From Hylemonella gracilis (GTDB lineage Bacteria; Pseudomonadota; Gammaproteobacteria; Burkholderiales; Burkholderiaceae_C), in contig NZ_CP031395.1 of assembly GCF_004328645.1 (NCBI RefSeq), positions 124,001 through 188,000 of the forward strand: a stretch of DNA of 64,000 nucleotides. Direction: 5' to 3'. The notes below the pieces were generated by a model that was not told the origin of the DNA, searched no databases, and saw only the letters and a program-made list of their open reading frames with translations. The position numbers and the translations under genes were made by a program. Below are positions 40,317 through 51,443 of the stretch, one piece after another. The first letter of the stretch is position 1, and each line of letters opens with the position of its first letter.

Positions 40317-40933
40317 GGCTGTGCTCCAGCTCCGTCCGAAAAAGCAGGGACCCCGGAGCGAGCCGGCAACCAGGCACGCAAGGCCTGCGCCGCGCGCCGC
40401 GCGGCCTGGGCCAGGCTGTGGGCCGGCGCGTCGCCGATCAGACGCGCCAGATCCTCTTCGATGTCCCAGCGCAGGTGCTCGGTGAGCCAACTCAGCTCGG
40501 ACGCCAAGGCCACGTGGCCTTCGATGCGCACGGAGGGCTGCTCACCCGCGAGCAAGGCCTGCGCCACGGCCAAGGGTGACGTTTCCGTCACGGTCAGCGT
40601 CAAATCCGGAACCCGGGCATCCACAGTCGGCTCGGCATCCGCCAGGTCAAACAGCCCTGCCGGCGTGCACCGAAGCATGAAACCGAGGTCGCGCCACTGG
40701 AACAGAATCGCCCGCCCCTGCTGGCGCGCCAGACGGGTCATGGCCTCGGGCTCTTGCATCAGCACATGATTGAGCAGCAGCACGACACGGCGCTGCACCT
40801 CCCGTACCGCCCAAGCCGGGGGCTGGGGCAAGCGATCAAGTGACGGAAGTGGCAGGGGAAAAGGCGGCTTCGGCAGAACACCGAGCAGCTTTTGCGCGGC
40901 GTCTGCAAGCATGGACAAAGGGGACGACTGCAT
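40313..40933 (-). CDS. ubiJ: UbiJ-like SCP2-domain protein
   Basis: A 206-aa protein with a lipid-binding SCP2-like fold: [27 protein letters not shown] and a C-terminal segment with [23 protein letters not shown], typical of UbiJ. It is an accessory factor that presents ubiquinone intermediates to the Ubi complex. The stop overlaps the ubiB start. It belongs to the ubiE-ubiJ-ubiB group, here with a Tim44-like gene between ubiE and ubiJ. Confidence 0.9.
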   Translation of the reverse strand: MQSSPLSMLADAAQKLLGVLPKPPFPLPLPSLDRLPQPPAWAVREVQRRVVLLLNHVLMQEPEAMTRLARQQGRAILFQWRDLGFMLRCTPAGLFDLADAEPTVDARVPDLTLTVTETSPLAVAQALLAGEQPSVRIEGHVALASELSWLTEHLRWDIEEDLARLIGDAPAHSLAQAARRAAQALRAWLPARSGVPAFSDGAGAQP

Positions 40934-41085
40934 AAGCCCCCGATTATTCCCGGTTCTGTCCCCGCGTCCGCACGCACGACTCACAAATCGAGGCAACAGT
41001 GGCGCTGGCTTCGCCGGACCGCTGGGTGCGCCCCGAGGGAGTGGCGCTGCAAAAGAACGGAACGCAAGCGGGAGGACGCGCCTAT

Positions 41086-42150
41086 TTACTGCAGGGCCTG
41101 CACACCCGCGACCAACCATCCGCGGCTGCCGTCGCGCGGCTTGGTCATGTTCCAGACCTCGCGGAAAGGGCTGGGGCCGCTGTGGCGATCCTCGCGCACC
41201 ATGCCGGAGAACTCCACGCTGGCCATGTATTCGCCGCCCATCTCCTCGATGCCGAGCAACTGCGCCTGCAGCATCTGGACTTCGGTCAGGTTGGGTTCAC
41301 CGCTGGACAGGCGCTCGCGCTCAGCAAGCTGGGCGCTGATCTCCGCCAGCATCTCGTCGGTCATCATGGAGCGCAGAGTCACCATGTCGGCCTTGTCCCA
41401 GGCGGCCTGCAAGTGAATAAAGTTGCTCTTGGCCACCTTCAGGAAACTCTCGACATCAAAACCGGCGGGAACGCTCCAGTCCGCGGCCTTTCCGTTCAAG
41501 GCCGAACCGATGACCACGCCCTGAGCCGAGCCGGCCGCCGTGGTGCTGGCGCCTTGCTCCCAGGGGCGCGCGGATGCATCGTTGCCCACGTTCTCGGGGA
41601 AGTAGGCTGAGGGAATGGTCGCCACGCCAGCGCCGCCCTGCCCCTGGAAGGCATAGCTGTTGCGCGAGGCCGTCGCCGCAGCGCGGGGACGGAGCAACCA
41701 GCGCATCGCCACAAAGGCCAAGAGCAGAACCAGCGCGATCAGCAGGAATTGGCCGAAGGCCGCGCCCAGCCCCAGGCTGCTGGCCAGCCAGGCCAAGCCC
41801 AGGCCTGCCGCCAAGCCCCCCAGCAAACCCATGCCGGTACGGCGAGCCGGCGCTGTCGCCGCACCGGCCGCAGAAGCGGCGGGAACCGCCGCGCCTGCGG
41901 CGCTTGCGGGACTTCCCCCCGAAGCGGCGGCGTTCTGCGCGGACGAAGGCGGTGCCGTGGGCGTCGCTGCAGGGGATTGGGCAGGGGTCGCGTCGCGACG
42001 CGCCACATTGCCGGACTGCTTGCCGACGGAAACACCACCACCCAGGCGACGGGCCTCGGCCTCCGTCGAACCGAGCGCCACCATCAAGCCCAAGGCGAGG
42101 GACAAGACCAGAGCCCCACCCCGCTTCACCTCATTCAACCCGCGCTTCAT
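41086..42150 (-). CDS. Tim44-like domain membrane protein
   Basis: A 354-aa protein. A signal sequence or membrane helix (GALVLSLALGLMVALGSTEAEA) leads into a Ser/Ala/Pro-rich linker, then two membrane segments (GLLGGLAAGLGLAWLASSLG and FGQFLLIALVLLLAFVAM). The C-terminal half is a Tim44-like domain (FDVESFLKVAKSNFIHLQAAWDKADMVTLRSMMTDEM). Function in bacteria is poorly known. ATG 42150 was preferred because a GGGGG motif lies 8 nt before it. Confidence 0.87.
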   Translation of the reverse strand: MKRGLNEVKRGGALVLSLALGLMVALGSTEAEARRLGGGVSVGKQSGNVARRDATPAQSPAATPTAPPSSAQNAAASGGSPASAAGAAVPAASAAGAATAPARRTGMGLLGGLAAGLGLAWLASSLGLGAAFGQFLLIALVLLLAFVAMRWLLRPRAAATASRNSYAFQGQGGAGVATIPSAYFPENVGNDASARPWEQGASTTAAGSAQGVVIGSALNGKAADWSVPAGFDVESFLKVAKSNFIHLQAAWDKADMVTLRSMMTDEMLAEISAQLAERERLSSGEPNLTEVQMLQAQLLGIEEMGGEYMASVEFSGMVREDRHSGPSPFREVWNMTKPRDGSRGWLVAGVQALQ

Positions 42151-42199
42151 GCACCAACCCCCAAACAAAACTACCGACAACTACGAATGCCGAACCGTA

Positions 42200-42931
42200 T
42201 CAGGTCTTGATTCCAACATGCAAGGCGACCACACCACCCGTCAGGTTATGGAAGTCCACATGGCCGAATCCGGCTTTGTGCATCAGGGCCTTGAGTTCCT
42301 CCTGCCCCGGGTGCATGCGGATGGACTCGGCCAGATACCGGTAGCTGTTCGCGTCGCCGGCGACGAACTTGCCCAGCAGGGGCAGCACCTTGAAAGAGTA
42401 CCAGTCATAGGCCTTTTCCAGCGGCGGTGCGACCTTGGAGAACTCCAGCACCAGCAGGCGGCCGCCGGGCTTGAGCACACGGCGCATTTCGGCCAGGGCA
42501 GCGTCCTTGTGGGTCATGTTGCGCAGGCCGAAGGCCACGCTGACGAGATCGAAATGCCCATCGGGGAAGGGCAGCTTCTCCGCATCGCAGACCACCGTGG
42601 GCAGCACCACGCCGGCGTCGAGCAGGCGGTCACGCCCGGTGCGCAGCATGGCTTCGTTGATGTCGGTGTGGACCACCTGACCGCGCGTGCCCACCTGACG
42701 GGCAAAGGCGAGCGCGAGGTCGCCCGTGCCACCTGCGATGTCCAGCGCCCGCTGGCCTTCCTTGAGATTGGCCACCATGACGGTGTAGCGCTTCCAGAGC
42801 CGGTGCAAGCCTCCGGACATCAGGTCGTTCATCACGTCATACCTGGACGCGACGGAATCGAACACGCCGCGCACGCGCCGTGCTTTTTCGGTCTCGTCGA
42901 CCGTTTCGAAACCAAAATGGGTCTGGCTCAT
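42200..42931 (-). CDS. ubiE: Demethylmenaquinone/2-methoxy-6-polyprenyl-1,4-benzoquinol methylase
   Basis: A 243-aa SAM-dependent C-methyltransferase. The start [39 protein letters not shown] is canonical; [15 protein letters not shown] is the SAM-binding loop, and [23 protein letters not shown] with [13 protein letters not shown] follow. It methylates the ubiquinone ring precursor. The open frame extends far upstream, but that part overlaps the DUF971 gene. Confidence 0.96.
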   Translation of the reverse strand: MSQTHFGFETVDETEKARRVRGVFDSVASRYDVMNDLMSGGLHRLWKRYTVMVANLKEGQRALDIAGGTGDLALAFARQVGTRGQVVHTDINEAMLRTGRDRLLDAGVVLPTVVCDAEKLPFPDGHFDLVSVAFGLRNMTHKDAALAEMRRVLKPGGRLLVLEFSKVAPPLEKAYDWYSFKVLPLLGKFVAGDANSYRYLAESIRMHPGQEELKALMHKAGFGHVDFHNLTGGVVALHVGIKT

Positions 42932-42944
42932 GGTTCGCCCTGCT

Positions 42945-43376
42945 TCAATGGTGGTGACCGCAGGCATGACCCCCGTGGCCATGGACCCCGCTGGCCGCCA
43001 TGGGCGCGTCGCGGCCCAGACCCGCAGCCTGCAGCTTGGCCTCGTACTCGGTCCAGAGTCGTGACTCCTGCGAGCCAAGGAAATAAAGATAGTCCCAGGT
43101 GTAAAGGCCACTGTTGTGGCCATCACTGAAAGCCGGCTGCACGGCATAGTTGCCCACCGGTTCCAGCCCCACCAGTTCCACCTCGCGCTTGCCGGTTTGC
43201 AGGACTTCCTGCCCCGGACCATGCCCTTGCACCTCGGCTGACGGCGAGTAGACCCGCATCAGCTCGAAGGGGATGCGAAAAATCTTGCCATCCGTGAACG
43301 CCACTTCAAGCACGCGCGATTTGCCGTGCACCGTCATATTCAGCGGCTTCGGCGCACCCGCTTTCAAACCAGCCAT
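42945..43376 (-). CDS. DUF971 (gamma-butyrobetaine hydroxylase-like N-terminal) domain protein
   Basis: A 143-aa protein. The domain runs from [35 protein letters not shown] to [24 protein letters not shown]; it is the same fold as the N-terminal zinc-ribbon-like part of gamma-butyrobetaine dioxygenase. The C-terminus is His-rich ([14 protein letters not shown]), suggesting metal binding. It precedes ubiE by 13 bp on the same strand, a common pairing in Betaproteobacteria. The function is not established. Confidence 0.9.
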   Translation of the reverse strand: MAGLKAGAPKPLNMTVHGKSRVLEVAFTDGKIFRIPFELMRVYSPSAEVQGHGPGQEVLQTGKREVELVGLEPVGNYAVQPAFSDGHNSGLYTWDYLYFLGSQESRLWTEYEAKLQAAGLGRDAPMAASGVHGHGGHACGHHH

Positions 43377-43404
43377 CTGTGAGTCTCCTCCAAACTTGCG
43401 CGTG

Positions 43405-46400
43405 TCAGACCAGCACGCGCTCGATACCGCCAGCGTTGGCCGCGGCGACGTATTTCGGCATCCAGTCCTCGCCGAGGATCTTGCGTGCCATCTCGACCAC
43501 GATGTAGTCGGCTTCCAGCAGGCCATTGTCCAGGTCATTGCCGTAGCGATTCAGGCCCTGCAGGCAGCTCGGGCAGCTCGTGAGGATCTTCAGGTCGTCC
43601 TTCGGTCCCACCAGGCCGGTCTCGCGCAACGCGGCCTCGCCCTTCTTGAGCTCTTCCTCTTTGCGAAAACGTACCTGGGTCGAAATGTCGGGCCGAGTGA
43701 CGCCGAAAGTGCCACTCTCGCCGCAGCAACGCTCGCTCTTGACCACGTTCGGGCCGACCAGGGCCTTGACCGTCTTCATCGGTTCCTGCTGCTTGAGCGG
43801 CGTGTGGCAGGGATCGTGGTACAGGTAGGCACCGTCGCCTTCGAGTTTCAGCCCCTTTTCGAGCAGGAACTCATGGATGTCGATGATGCGGCAGCCGGGG
43901 AAGATGTCCTCGAACTTGTAACCCTGGAGCTGGTCGTAGCAGGTGCCACAGCTCACCACCACGGTCTTGATGTCCAGGTAATTGAGCGTGTTGGCCACCC
44001 GGTGGAAGAGCACGCGGTTGTCGGTGATGATCTGCTCGGCCTTGTCGAACTGCCCGCTGCCACGCTGCGGATAGCCGCAGCAGAGGTAGCCCGGCGGCAG
44101 CACGGTCTGCACACCCGCGTGCCAGAGCATGGCCTGGGTGGCCAGGCCCACTTGGCTGAACAGGCGTTCCGAGCCGCAGCCCGGGAAATAGAACACAGCC
44201 TCGGTCTCTGCCGTCGTCCGCGCTGCGTCGCGGATGATGGGCACATAGTTCTTGTCCTCGATGTCCAGCAGCGCACGCGCGGTCTTCTTGGGCAGGCCAC
44301 CCGGCAGCTTCTTGTTGATGAAGTGGATCACCTGCTCCTTGATCGGCGGCATGCCCACCGTGGCGGCGGGCTTGGCGGTCTGCGCGCGGGTGAGCCGGCG
44401 CAGCAGGTCGTTGGCCAGACGCTGGGCCTTGAAGCCCACCCCGACCATGGCGCCGCGCATCAACTTGATGGTGTCCGGATTGGTTGCGTTCAGGAAGAAC
44501 ATGGCCGCCGCGTTGCCGGGGCGGAAGCGCTTCTTGCCCATCTTGCGCAGCAGGTTGCGCATGTTCATGGTCACGTCGCCGAAGTCGATCTTGACCGGGC
44601 AGGGCGACTCGCACTTGTGGCAGACCGTGCAATGATCGGCCACGTCCTCGAACTCCTGCCAGTGCTTGATGCTGACGCCGCGGCGAGTCTGCTCCTCGTA
44701 GAGGAAGGCCTCGACCAGCAGCGAGGTGGCGAGAATCTTGTTGCGCGGCGAATACAGCAGGTTGGCGCGCGGCACATGGGTCGCGCAGACCGGCTTGCAC
44801 TTGCCGCAGCGCAGGCAGTCCTTGATGCTGTCGGCGATGGCACCAATGTCACTCTGCTGCATGATCAGCGATTCGTGCCCCATCAGGCCGAAGCTGGGCG
44901 TGTAGGCCTGGCTCAGATCGGCGGCGTGCATGTCCTCGTCGTCCTGCGCGACCGGCAGGTGTCGCAGCAGCTTGCCCTTGTTGAAACGCCCCTGCGGGTC
45001 GATCCGGGCTTTGTAGTCGGCGAAGGGTTGCAGCTCCTCGTCGGTCAGGAACTCCAGCTTGGTGATGCCGATGCCATGCTCGCCCGAGATCACGCCATCG
45101 AGCGAACGCGCGAGCTTCATGATGCGCGCCACCGCCTCGTGGGCGGTCTGCAGCATCTCGTAGTCGTCGCTGTTGACGGGAATGTTGGTGTGCACATTGC
45201 CGTCACCGGCGTGCATGTGCAGCGCCACCCACACGCGACCCTTGAGCACGCGCTTGTGGATGGCATTGCATTCGTCCAGCAACGGCTGGAAGGCCCCGCC
45301 GGTGAAGATGGCCTGCAGGGGCTGGCGGACCTGGGTCTTCCAGCTAGCGCGCAGTTCATGGCTCTGCAGTTGCGGGAACAGCGCATCGACGCGCTGGAGC
45401 CAGTCCAGCCATTGCGCACGCACCGTGCGCACCAGCGTCAGCGCCTGGCTGGCGCGCTCGGACAGCAGTTCCGCCGCCGAGACTTCGCTGCCGTCGTCCG
45501 CCGCCTGCTTGCCTGCCTTGAGCAGCGCCGCCAGGTCCGGGCGCTGGAAGAAGGCATCCAGCTCGTCCGCCAGCTTCAGCTTGTTGCGCAGGCTCAGTTC
45601 GATGTTGATGCGCTCGATGCCGTCGGTGTACTCGGCCATGCGCGGCAGCGGAATCACCACGTCTTCGTTGATCTTGAAGGCGTTGGTGTGCTTGCTGATG
45701 GCCGCAGTGCGCTTGCGGTCGGCCCAGAACTTCTTGCGGGCTTCGGGGCTGATCGCCGTGAAGCCTTCGCCGCTGCGCGAATTCGCCATGCGCACGACCT
45801 CGCTGGCGGCGCGCGCCACATGGTCGGGATCGTCGCCCACGATGTCGCCGATCAGCACCATCTTGGGCAAGCCGCCGCGCTTGCTCTTGGTGGCGTAACC
45901 CACCGCCTTCAGGTAGCGGTCATCCAGGTGTTCGAGGCCGGCGAGCAGCGTCCCGCTGCGTTTTTGCTCGGCGAACATGAAGTCCTTGATCTCGACGATC
46001 GACGGCACGGCGTCCTTGGCGTGGCCGAAAAACTCCAGGCAGACCGTGCGGGTGTGCTCGGGCATGCGGTGCACCACCCAGCGCGCGCTGGTGATCAGGC
46101 CATCGCAACCTTCTTTCTGCACGCCGGGCAGGCCGCTGAGGAACTTGTCCGTCACATCCTTGCCCAGACCTTCCTTGCGAAAACGCGGGCCCGGAATGTC
46201 CAATCGCTCAGTGCGGCGCAGTTTCTTTCCCGAGGCATCGAAATATTTCAGCTCGAAGCTGGCCACGTCGGCGTCGTGGATCTTGCCCAGGTTGTGGCCG
46301 ACGCGCGTCACCTCCAGCCACTCGGCCTCGGGCGTGACCATGCGCCAGCTCGCCAGGTTGTCCAGCGCCGTGCCCCAGAGCACGGCCTTCTTGCCGCCCG

Positions 46401-47343
46401 CGTTCATGGCGATGTTGCCCCCCACGCAGGACGCTTCGGCGCTGGTCGGGTCTACGGCGAAGACAAAACCACCCCGCTCGGCGGCGTCCGCCACGCGCTG
46501 CGTGACCACGCCGGCCTCGGTCCAGACCGTTGGGACCGGCTTGTCCAGCCCGGGCAACAGGATCATCTCGACCTCGGTCATGGCCTCCAGCTTCTCGGTG
46601 TTGATGACCGCGCTCTTCCAGGTCAACGGAATGGCGCCGCCGGTGTAACCGGTGCCGCCGCCGCGCGGCACGATGGTCAGTCCCAGCTCGATGCAACCAC
46701 GCACCAGGCCGGCCATCTCTTCCTCGCTGTCGGGCGTGAGCACGACAAAGGGGTATTCCACGCGCCAGTCCGTGGCGTCGGTCACGTGCGACACGCGCGA
46801 CAGGCCGTCGAACTTGACGTTGTCGCGGGCCGTCAGACGGCACAGCACGCGCTGGGCCTTGCGGCGCAGGGCCTCGACCTCACGAAAGGTCTCATCGAAG
46901 GCTTGCACCGCCGCGCGCGCGGCGTTGAGCAACTCGCCCACCAGGGCATCACGCTTGGCATCGAATGAGGGCGCGGCCCCCTCCTGCGCGGCGGCGGTAG
47001 GCATGGGCCGTCGGCGCTTCTCCACCTCGCCCAGGCGGTGGTGGAGGGCTTCGACCAGCTGGCCGCGCCGCTTGGGATTGTCCAGGAGGTCGTCCTGCAG
47101 GTAGGGATTGCGCTGCACCACCCAGATGTCGCCCAACACCTCATAGAGCATGCGGGCGGAGCGGCCTGTGCGGCGCTCCTCGCGCAACTGGTTCAGTACC
47201 TCCCAGGCCCGCGCACCCAGCAAGCGCTGGACGATTTCGCGGTCGGAGTAGGAGGTGTAGTTATAGGGAATTTCGCGGATGCGCTCGTGGTCGTGCGCGC
47301 GGACGGCGTCCGCGACGGCGTTTGGCAAGGTCGGTGCGTTCAT
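43405..47343 (-). CDS. Large FAD-linked oxidase/Fe-S protein (DUF3683 type)
   Basis: A 1312-aa protein with the parts of a D-2-hydroxyacid dehydrogenase fused in one chain. The N-terminal DUF3683 region ([21 protein letters not shown]) leads to a PCMH FAD-binding domain ([19 protein letters not shown] at about residues 226-244), FAD-oxidase C domain ([27 protein letters not shown]), two 4Fe-4S motifs ([11 protein letters not shown] and [12 protein letters not shown]) and two CCG domains ([12 protein letters not shown] and [10 protein letters not shown]). It probably oxidises a hydroxy acid such as D-lactate or glycolate and passes electrons to the quinone pool; the substrate is unproven. Long antisense frames opposite it are shadows. 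Confidence 0.92.
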   Translation of the reverse strand: MNAPTLPNAVADAVRAHDHERIREIPYNYTSYSDREIVQRLLGARAWEVLNQLREERRTGRSARMLYEVLGDIWVVQRNPYLQDDLLDNPKRRGQLVEALHHRLGEVEKRRRPMPTAAAQEGAAPSFDAKRDALVGELLNAARAAVQAFDETFREVEALRRKAQRVLCRLTARDNVKFDGLSRVSHVTDATDWRVEYPFVVLTPDSEEEMAGLVRGCIELGLTIVPRGGGTGYTGGAIPLTWKSAVINTEKLEAMTEVEMILLPGLDKPVPTVWTEAGVVTQRVADAAERGGFVFAVDPTSAEASCVGGNIAMNAGGKKAVLWGTALDNLASWRMVTPEAEWLEVTRVGHNLGKIHDADVASFELKYFDASGKKLRRTERLDIPGPRFRKEGLGKDVTDKFLSGLPGVQKEGCDGLITSARWVVHRMPEHTRTVCLEFFGHAKDAVPSIVEIKDFMFAEQKRSGTLLAGLEHLDDRYLKAVGYATKSKRGGLPKMVLIGDIVGDDPDHVARAASEVVRMANSRSGEGFTAISPEARKKFWADRKRTAAISKHTNAFKINEDVVIPLPRMAEYTDGIERINIELSLRNKLKLADELDAFFQRPDLAALLKAGKQAADDGSEVSAAELLSERASQALTLVRTVRAQWLDWLQRVDALFPQLQSHELRASWKTQVRQPLQAIFTGGAFQPLLDECNAIHKRVLKGRVWVALHMHAGDGNVHTNIPVNSDDYEMLQTAHEAVARIMKLARSLDGVISGEHGIGITKLEFLTDEELQPFADYKARIDPQGRFNKGKLLRHLPVAQDDEDMHAADLSQAYTPSFGLMGHESLIMQQSDIGAIADSIKDCLRCGKCKPVCATHVPRANLLYSPRNKILATSLLVEAFLYEEQTRRGVSIKHWQEFEDVADHCTVCHKCESPCPVKIDFGDVTMNMRNLLRKMGKKRFRPGNAAAMFFLNATNPDTIKLMRGAMVGVGFKAQRLANDLLRRLTRAQTAKPAATVGMPPIKEQVIHFINKKLPGGLPKKTARALLDIEDKNYVPIIRDAARTTAETEAVFYFPGCGSERLFSQVGLATQAMLWHAGVQTVLPPGYLCCGYPQRGSGQFDKAEQIITDNRVLFHRVANTLNYLDIKTVVVSCGTCYDQLQGYKFEDIFPGCRIIDIHEFLLEKGLKLEGDGAYLYHDPCHTPLKQQEPMKTVKALVGPNVVKSERCCGESGTFGVTRPDISTQVRFRKEEELKKGEAALRETGLVGPKDDLKILTSCPSCLQGLNRYGNDLDNGLLEADYIVVEMARKILGEDWMPKYVAAANAGGIERVLV

Positions 47344-47591
47344 GAAAGCCTGAAATCTCAGCCCGAAGTTTGCCTGGTAGCAGGTAGCAACACATAAGGC
47401 CCACACCGGCTGAAACTGGATGTTACCCCAGCGCCCCAAGCCGGGCTCAGCCCTGTGCCCAACGACCCTGCGCGCATCCCTCCTATGGAAATCCCGGAGC
47501 TTGAAGGCTTCGTCATGCGGGCTTAATCCGCTTGTCACAATTGCGCTCTACGCTGCCCGACTTACGCAACCCTTCCTAGGATTGATCACAC

Positions 47592-48944
47592 ATGAACAAA
47601 CCCTCGCTTGCCCATACCCTGGCCCGCCGCCCGCTCAGCACCCTGGCGCTGACGGTCGTCTCGGCGCTGTCCGCCCTGAGCTTCGCGCCCGCGGCCAAGG
47701 CACAGACCGAAATCCAGTGGTGGCACTCGATGACGGCCGTCAACAACGAATGGGTCAATGACCTGGCCAAGCAGTTCAACGAAAGTCAGACGGCCTACAA
47801 GGTCACCCCCGTCTTCAAGGGCACCTACGACGAGTCCATGACCGCCGCCATCGCCGCCTTCCGCGCCGGCAATGCGCCGCACATCCTGCAGGTGTTCGAA
47901 GTCGGCACGGCCACCATGATGGCCAGCAAAGGCGCCGTCGTTCCCGTGGGCAAGGTCATGACCGACGCGGGCTTCAAGTTCGACCCCAGCGCCTACGTGC
48001 CCGCCGTGGCCGGCTACTACACGGCCCCCAACGGCCAGATGCTGAGCTTCCCCTTCAACAGCTCGACGACCATCTTCTATTACAACAAAGACGCCTTCAA
48101 GGCCGCCGGTCTGAACCCGGACAAGGCCCCGACCACCTGGCCTGAAGTCGTGGCTGCGGCCACCAAGCTCAAGGACAGCGGTCACAAGTGCGCGTTCACC
48201 CCCGCATGGCAGGGCTGGACCCAGCTCGAGAGCTTCTCGGCCTGGCACAACGTGGAATTCGCCACCGAGCAGAACGGCTTGGGCGGCCTCGACGCACGCA
48301 TGAAGATCAACTCGCCGCTGCACGTGCGCCATATCGAAACCCTGGCCAAGATGGCCAAGGACGGCAGCATGGCCTACAAGGGCCGCGGCAATAAGGCCGA
48401 AGCCAGTTTCGTGTCGGGTGAGTGCGCGATGATCACCACGTCCTCGGGCTTCTACGGCAATGTGTCCAAGAACGCCAAGTTCGCCTATGGCCTGAGCACT
48501 CTGCCTTACTACCCGGATGTCCAGGGCGCGCCGCAAAACACCGTGATCGGCGGCGCCAGCCTCTGGGTCATGAGCGGCAAGAAGGCCGAGGAATACAAGG
48601 GCGTGGCCACCTTCTTCAACTTCATCTCCACGCCTGAAGTGCAATCCGCCAGCCACAAGCGCACCGGCTACCTACCCGTCACCACCGCCGCCTACAAGCT
48701 GACCGAAGCCTCGGGCTTCTACAAGCAGAACCCCGGCACCGACGTGGCCGTGACGCAGATGATCCGCAAAGTGACCGATAAGAGCCGTGGCATCCGCCTG
48801 GGCAACTATGTGCAGATCCGCACCATCGAGGACGAAGAACTCGAGCAAGTCTGGGCCGGCACGAAGTCCCCCAAGGACGCCCTGGACAGCATCGTGAGCC
48901 GCGGCAACGAACTGCTGGAGCGCTTCGAGAAGGCTAACAAGTAA
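47592..48944 (+). CDS. ugpB: sn-Glycerol-3-phosphate ABC transporter substrate-binding protein
   Basis: A 450-aa periplasmic protein with a signal peptide ending near AKAQTEI. IQWWHSMTAVNNEWVNDLAKQFNESQ, KGTYDESMTAAIAAFRAG, FNSSTTIFYYNKDAFKAAG and GGASLWVMSGKK match UgpB. It binds glycerol 3-phosphate (and possibly its diesters) and delivers it to UgpAEC. First gene of the ugp group, with a strong terminator after it that may set a higher UgpB level than the rest. Confidence 0.95.
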   Translation: MNKPSLAHTLARRPLSTLALTVVSALSALSFAPAAKAQTEIQWWHSMTAVNNEWVNDLAKQFNESQTAYKVTPVFKGTYDESMTAAIAAFRAGNAPHILQVFEVGTATMMASKGAVVPVGKVMTDAGFKFDPSAYVPAVAGYYTAPNGQMLSFPFNSSTTIFYYNKDAFKAAGLNPDKAPTTWPEVVAAATKLKDSGHKCAFTPAWQGWTQLESFSAWHNVEFATEQNGLGGLDARMKINSPLHVRHIETLAKMAKDGSMAYKGRGNKAEASFVSGECAMITTSSGFYGNVSKNAKFAYGLSTLPYYPDVQGAPQNTVIGGASLWVMSGKKAEEYKGVATFFNFISTPEVQSASHKRTGYLPVTTAAYKLTEASGFYKQNPGTDVAVTQMIRKVTDKSRGIRLGNYVQIRTIEDEELEQVWAGTKSPKDALDSIVSRGNELLERFEKANK

Positions 48945-48968
48945 GCTTTACCGCTCCGATGGCAATCA

Positions 48969-48998
48969 CCGCCATCCCGCTTTGGGATGGCGGTTTTT
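48969..48998 (+). terminator. Terminator after ugpB
   Basis: CCGCCATCCC and GGGATGGCGG form a perfect 10-bp stem around GCTTT, followed by TTTTT. It lies between ugpB and the photolyase gene, so either transcription attenuates here or phrB-ugpAECQ need another promoter. Confidence 0.85.
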
Positions 48999-49017
48999 CT
49001 TTCACACCCTGGAAACC

Positions 49018-50511
49018 ATGACGGCTCTGGCCTGGCTGCGCAACGATCTGCGCCTGCATGACAACCCGGCCCTGCACGCTGCCGCGGCGTTGCAGCAAGG
49101 CGTGGTCGCGGTCTACGTGCACTGCGACGCCTATGTCACGCGTTTCCCCATCGCACCCGCGCGGCTGGATTTCGTGCGCCGCCACCTGCGGCTGCTGACG
49201 TCGGCATTGGCGCGCCACCACATCGCCCTGCGGGTGCTGCGCGTGGCCCAGGCGGCGGAGATTGCACCCGCGCTGGCCCGGCTGGCCCAGGAACTGGGCA
49301 TCAGCCACTGCTTCTTCAATGCCGAGTACCCGCTCGACGAGCTGACGCGCGACCAACAGGTCCATCAATTGCTGCGCGCCCAGGGCGTGACGGTGAAGCG
49401 CTGCCATGACCGGGTGGTCCTTCCCCCAGGCAAGGTGCGCAACGAGGCGGGCGCGCCCTACAAGGTGTTCACCCCCTACAAGCGCAAATGGCTACAGCTG
49501 GCCAGCCTGCTGCCCCTGCGCCCCCTGGAGGAACCCGCGCCGCAGGTGGCACTGCCCTGCCCGCCCGCCAGCGCGCAAGACATCGACCGCTTGTTCGAAG
49601 GCCACACGTTGCGCGACCTGGACGCGCTCTGGCCGGCCGGTGAAACCGTGGCCCAGGCCCGGCTACAACGCTTCATCTCACAGGATCTCGACCGCTACCA
49701 GACACAACGCGACCTGCCCGCCGTGGCCGGCACCTCCGGTTTGTCGCCCTACCTGGCCATCGGCGCGCTGTCGCCCCGCCAAGCCCTCGCGGCGGTGCTG
49801 TCTCGCACCGGCGGGGACTGGAACGCCAACCCGGGCGTGAGCACATGGGTCAGTGAGCTGATCTGGCGCGAGTTCTACCAGCACCTGGTGGTGGACTATC
49901 CCCAGGTCTGCATGCACCGCGCCATGCAGGTCCACACCGAAGCCTTCCCCTGGCGCCAGGCTCCCGAGGATTTCGCGCTCTGGCGCGAGGGCCGCACCGG
50001 CATCCCCATCATCGACGCAGCCATGCGCCAGTTGAACGCCACCGGCTGGATGCACAACCGCCTGCGCATGCTGGTTGCCATGTTTCTCAGCAAGAACCTG
50101 CAGATCGACTGGCGTTGGGGCGAACGCTATTTCATGGAGCAACTGATTGACGGGGACTTCGCGGCCAACAACGGCGGCTGGCAATGGAGCGCCTCCACGG
50201 GCACCGACGCGGCGCCCTATTTCCGCATCTTCAACCCCGTCACCCAATCGCAGCGCTTCGACCCGCAAGGTCAGTTCATCCGTGAGTGGGTGCCGGAACT
50301 GGCAGGCTTGAATGACAAAGCCATCCATGCGCCCCACCTCGCGCCCTCCGGTCCGCCACCCGGCTACCCGGTGCCCATGGTCGATCTGGGCGCCAGCCGG
50401 AAGGCCACCATCGCCCTGTTCGCCAGCCTGGGACAGGCCCAAGTTGCAGGCCCGGTCGTCCAGGAAAACTCGCTGTCCGACACAGGGCCCACACCCCACC
50501 GTCCCGGTTAG
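49018..50511 (+). CDS. phrB: Deoxyribodipyrimidine photolyase
   Basis: A 497-aa light-dependent repair flavoprotein of the CPD class I type. ALAWLRNDLRLHDNPALHAA is the N-terminal antenna domain; WRQAPEDFALWREGRTGIPIIDAAMRQL, MHNRLRMLVAMFLSKNLQIDWRWGERYFMEQLIDGDFAANNGGWQW and STGTDAAPYFRIFNP make up the FAD domain. Start ATG 49018 directly follows the ugpB terminator. It sits between ugpB and ugpA, an unusual place for a repair gene. Confidence 0.95.
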   Translation: MTALAWLRNDLRLHDNPALHAAAALQQGVVAVYVHCDAYVTRFPIAPARLDFVRRHLRLLTSALARHHIALRVLRVAQAAEIAPALARLAQELGISHCFFNAEYPLDELTRDQQVHQLLRAQGVTVKRCHDRVVLPPGKVRNEAGAPYKVFTPYKRKWLQLASLLPLRPLEEPAPQVALPCPPASAQDIDRLFEGHTLRDLDALWPAGETVAQARLQRFISQDLDRYQTQRDLPAVAGTSGLSPYLAIGALSPRQALAAVLSRTGGDWNANPGVSTWVSELIWREFYQHLVVDYPQVCMHRAMQVHTEAFPWRQAPEDFALWREGRTGIPIIDAAMRQLNATGWMHNRLRMLVAMFLSKNLQIDWRWGERYFMEQLIDGDFAANNGGWQWSASTGTDAAPYFRIFNPVTQSQRFDPQGQFIREWVPELAGLNDKAIHAPHLAPSGPPPGYPVPMVDLGASRKATIALFASLGQAQVAGPVVQENSLSDTGPTPHRPG

Positions 50512-50559
50512 ACTCCAGCCCCTATTCCCGCCCTGCCGGCGGCTTACACCAATACACGC

Positions 50560-51441
50560 ATGGAAAAACGCGTCCTGTTCCGTTCCCGCTGGTTGCCCTG
50601 GGCCCTGCTGCTGCCGCAGTTGCTCATCATTGGCGTGTTCTTCTTCTGGCCCGCAGGCCAGGCCCTTCTGCAGTCCTTCCAGCAGCAGGACACCTTCGGC
50701 ATGTCCACCGAATGGGTGGGACTCGAAAACTTCGAACGCCTGTTCAGCGACCCCCTCTACCTGGCCTCGTTCAAGACCACGGCCTACTTCTCGGTGCTGG
50801 TGGCGGTGATCGGCCTGTCGCTGGCCCTGCTGATGGCCGTCTTCGCGGACCGGATCGTGCGCGGCGTGATGGTCTACCGCACCCTGCTCATCATGCCCTA
50901 CGCGGTCGCCCCGGCGGTGGCCGCCGTGATGTGGGTCTTCATGTTCTCGCCGTCCATCGGCCCCGTGGCCTGGGCGCTGGAGCGGGTCGGCATTCCCTGG
51001 AACCACCTGCTCAAGGGGGAGCACGCCATGGCGCTGATCGTGGCGGCGGCGATCTGGAAGCAGTTTTCCTACAACTTCCTCTTCTTTGTCGCCGGACTGC
51101 AGAGCATCCCGAAGTCGCTGATCGAAGCGGCCGCCATCGACGGCGCCGGGCCCTGGCGACGTTTCTGGACCATCCAGTTCCCCCTGTTGTCGCCGACCAC
51201 CTTCTTCCTGCTGGTGATGAACGTGGTCTATGCCTTCTTCGACACCTTCGCCATCGTCGACGCCGCCACCAGCGGCGGTCCGGGCAAGGAAACCTCCATC
51301 CTGGTCTACAAGGTCTATTACGACGGCTTCAAGGCCATGGACCTGGGCAGCTCCGCCGCGCAGTCGGTGGTGCTCATGGGCATCGTGATCGCGCTCACGG
51401 TGATCCAGTTCCGTTATGTCGAGCGCAAGGTGAATTATTGA
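50560..51441 (+). CDS. ugpA: Glycerol-3-phosphate ABC transporter permease UgpA
   Basis: A 293-aa inner-membrane permease with six predicted helices. The ABC-permease EAA loop [22 protein letters not shown] contacts UgpC. It starts 48 bp after phrB, and its stop lies 2 nt before the ugpE start, so the permease genes are translated together. Confidence 0.95.
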   Translation: MEKRVLFRSRWLPWALLLPQLLIIGVFFFWPAGQALLQSFQQQDTFGMSTEWVGLENFERLFSDPLYLASFKTTAYFSVLVAVIGLSLALLMAVFADRIVRGVMVYRTLLIMPYAVAPAVAAVMWVFMFSPSIGPVAWALERVGIPWNHLLKGEHAMALIVAAAIWKQFSYNFLFFVAGLQSIPKSLIEAAAIDGAGPWRRFWTIQFPLLSPTTFFLLVMNVVYAFFDTFAIVDAATSGGPGKETSILVYKVYYDGFKAMDLGSSAAQSVVLMGIVIALTVIQFRYVERKVNY

Positions 51442-51443
51442 AT

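Noticed and set aside
43273..46968. 1231-codon frame opposite the FAD/Fe-S oxidoreductase
   Set aside because: Antisense shadow; the opposite strand carries clear FAD, Fe-S and CCG motifs.
47531..47548. Possible Pho box (TTGTCACAAT) before ugpB
   Set aside because: Only one weak half-site; no second direct repeat at the 11-bp spacing expected of PhoB sites.
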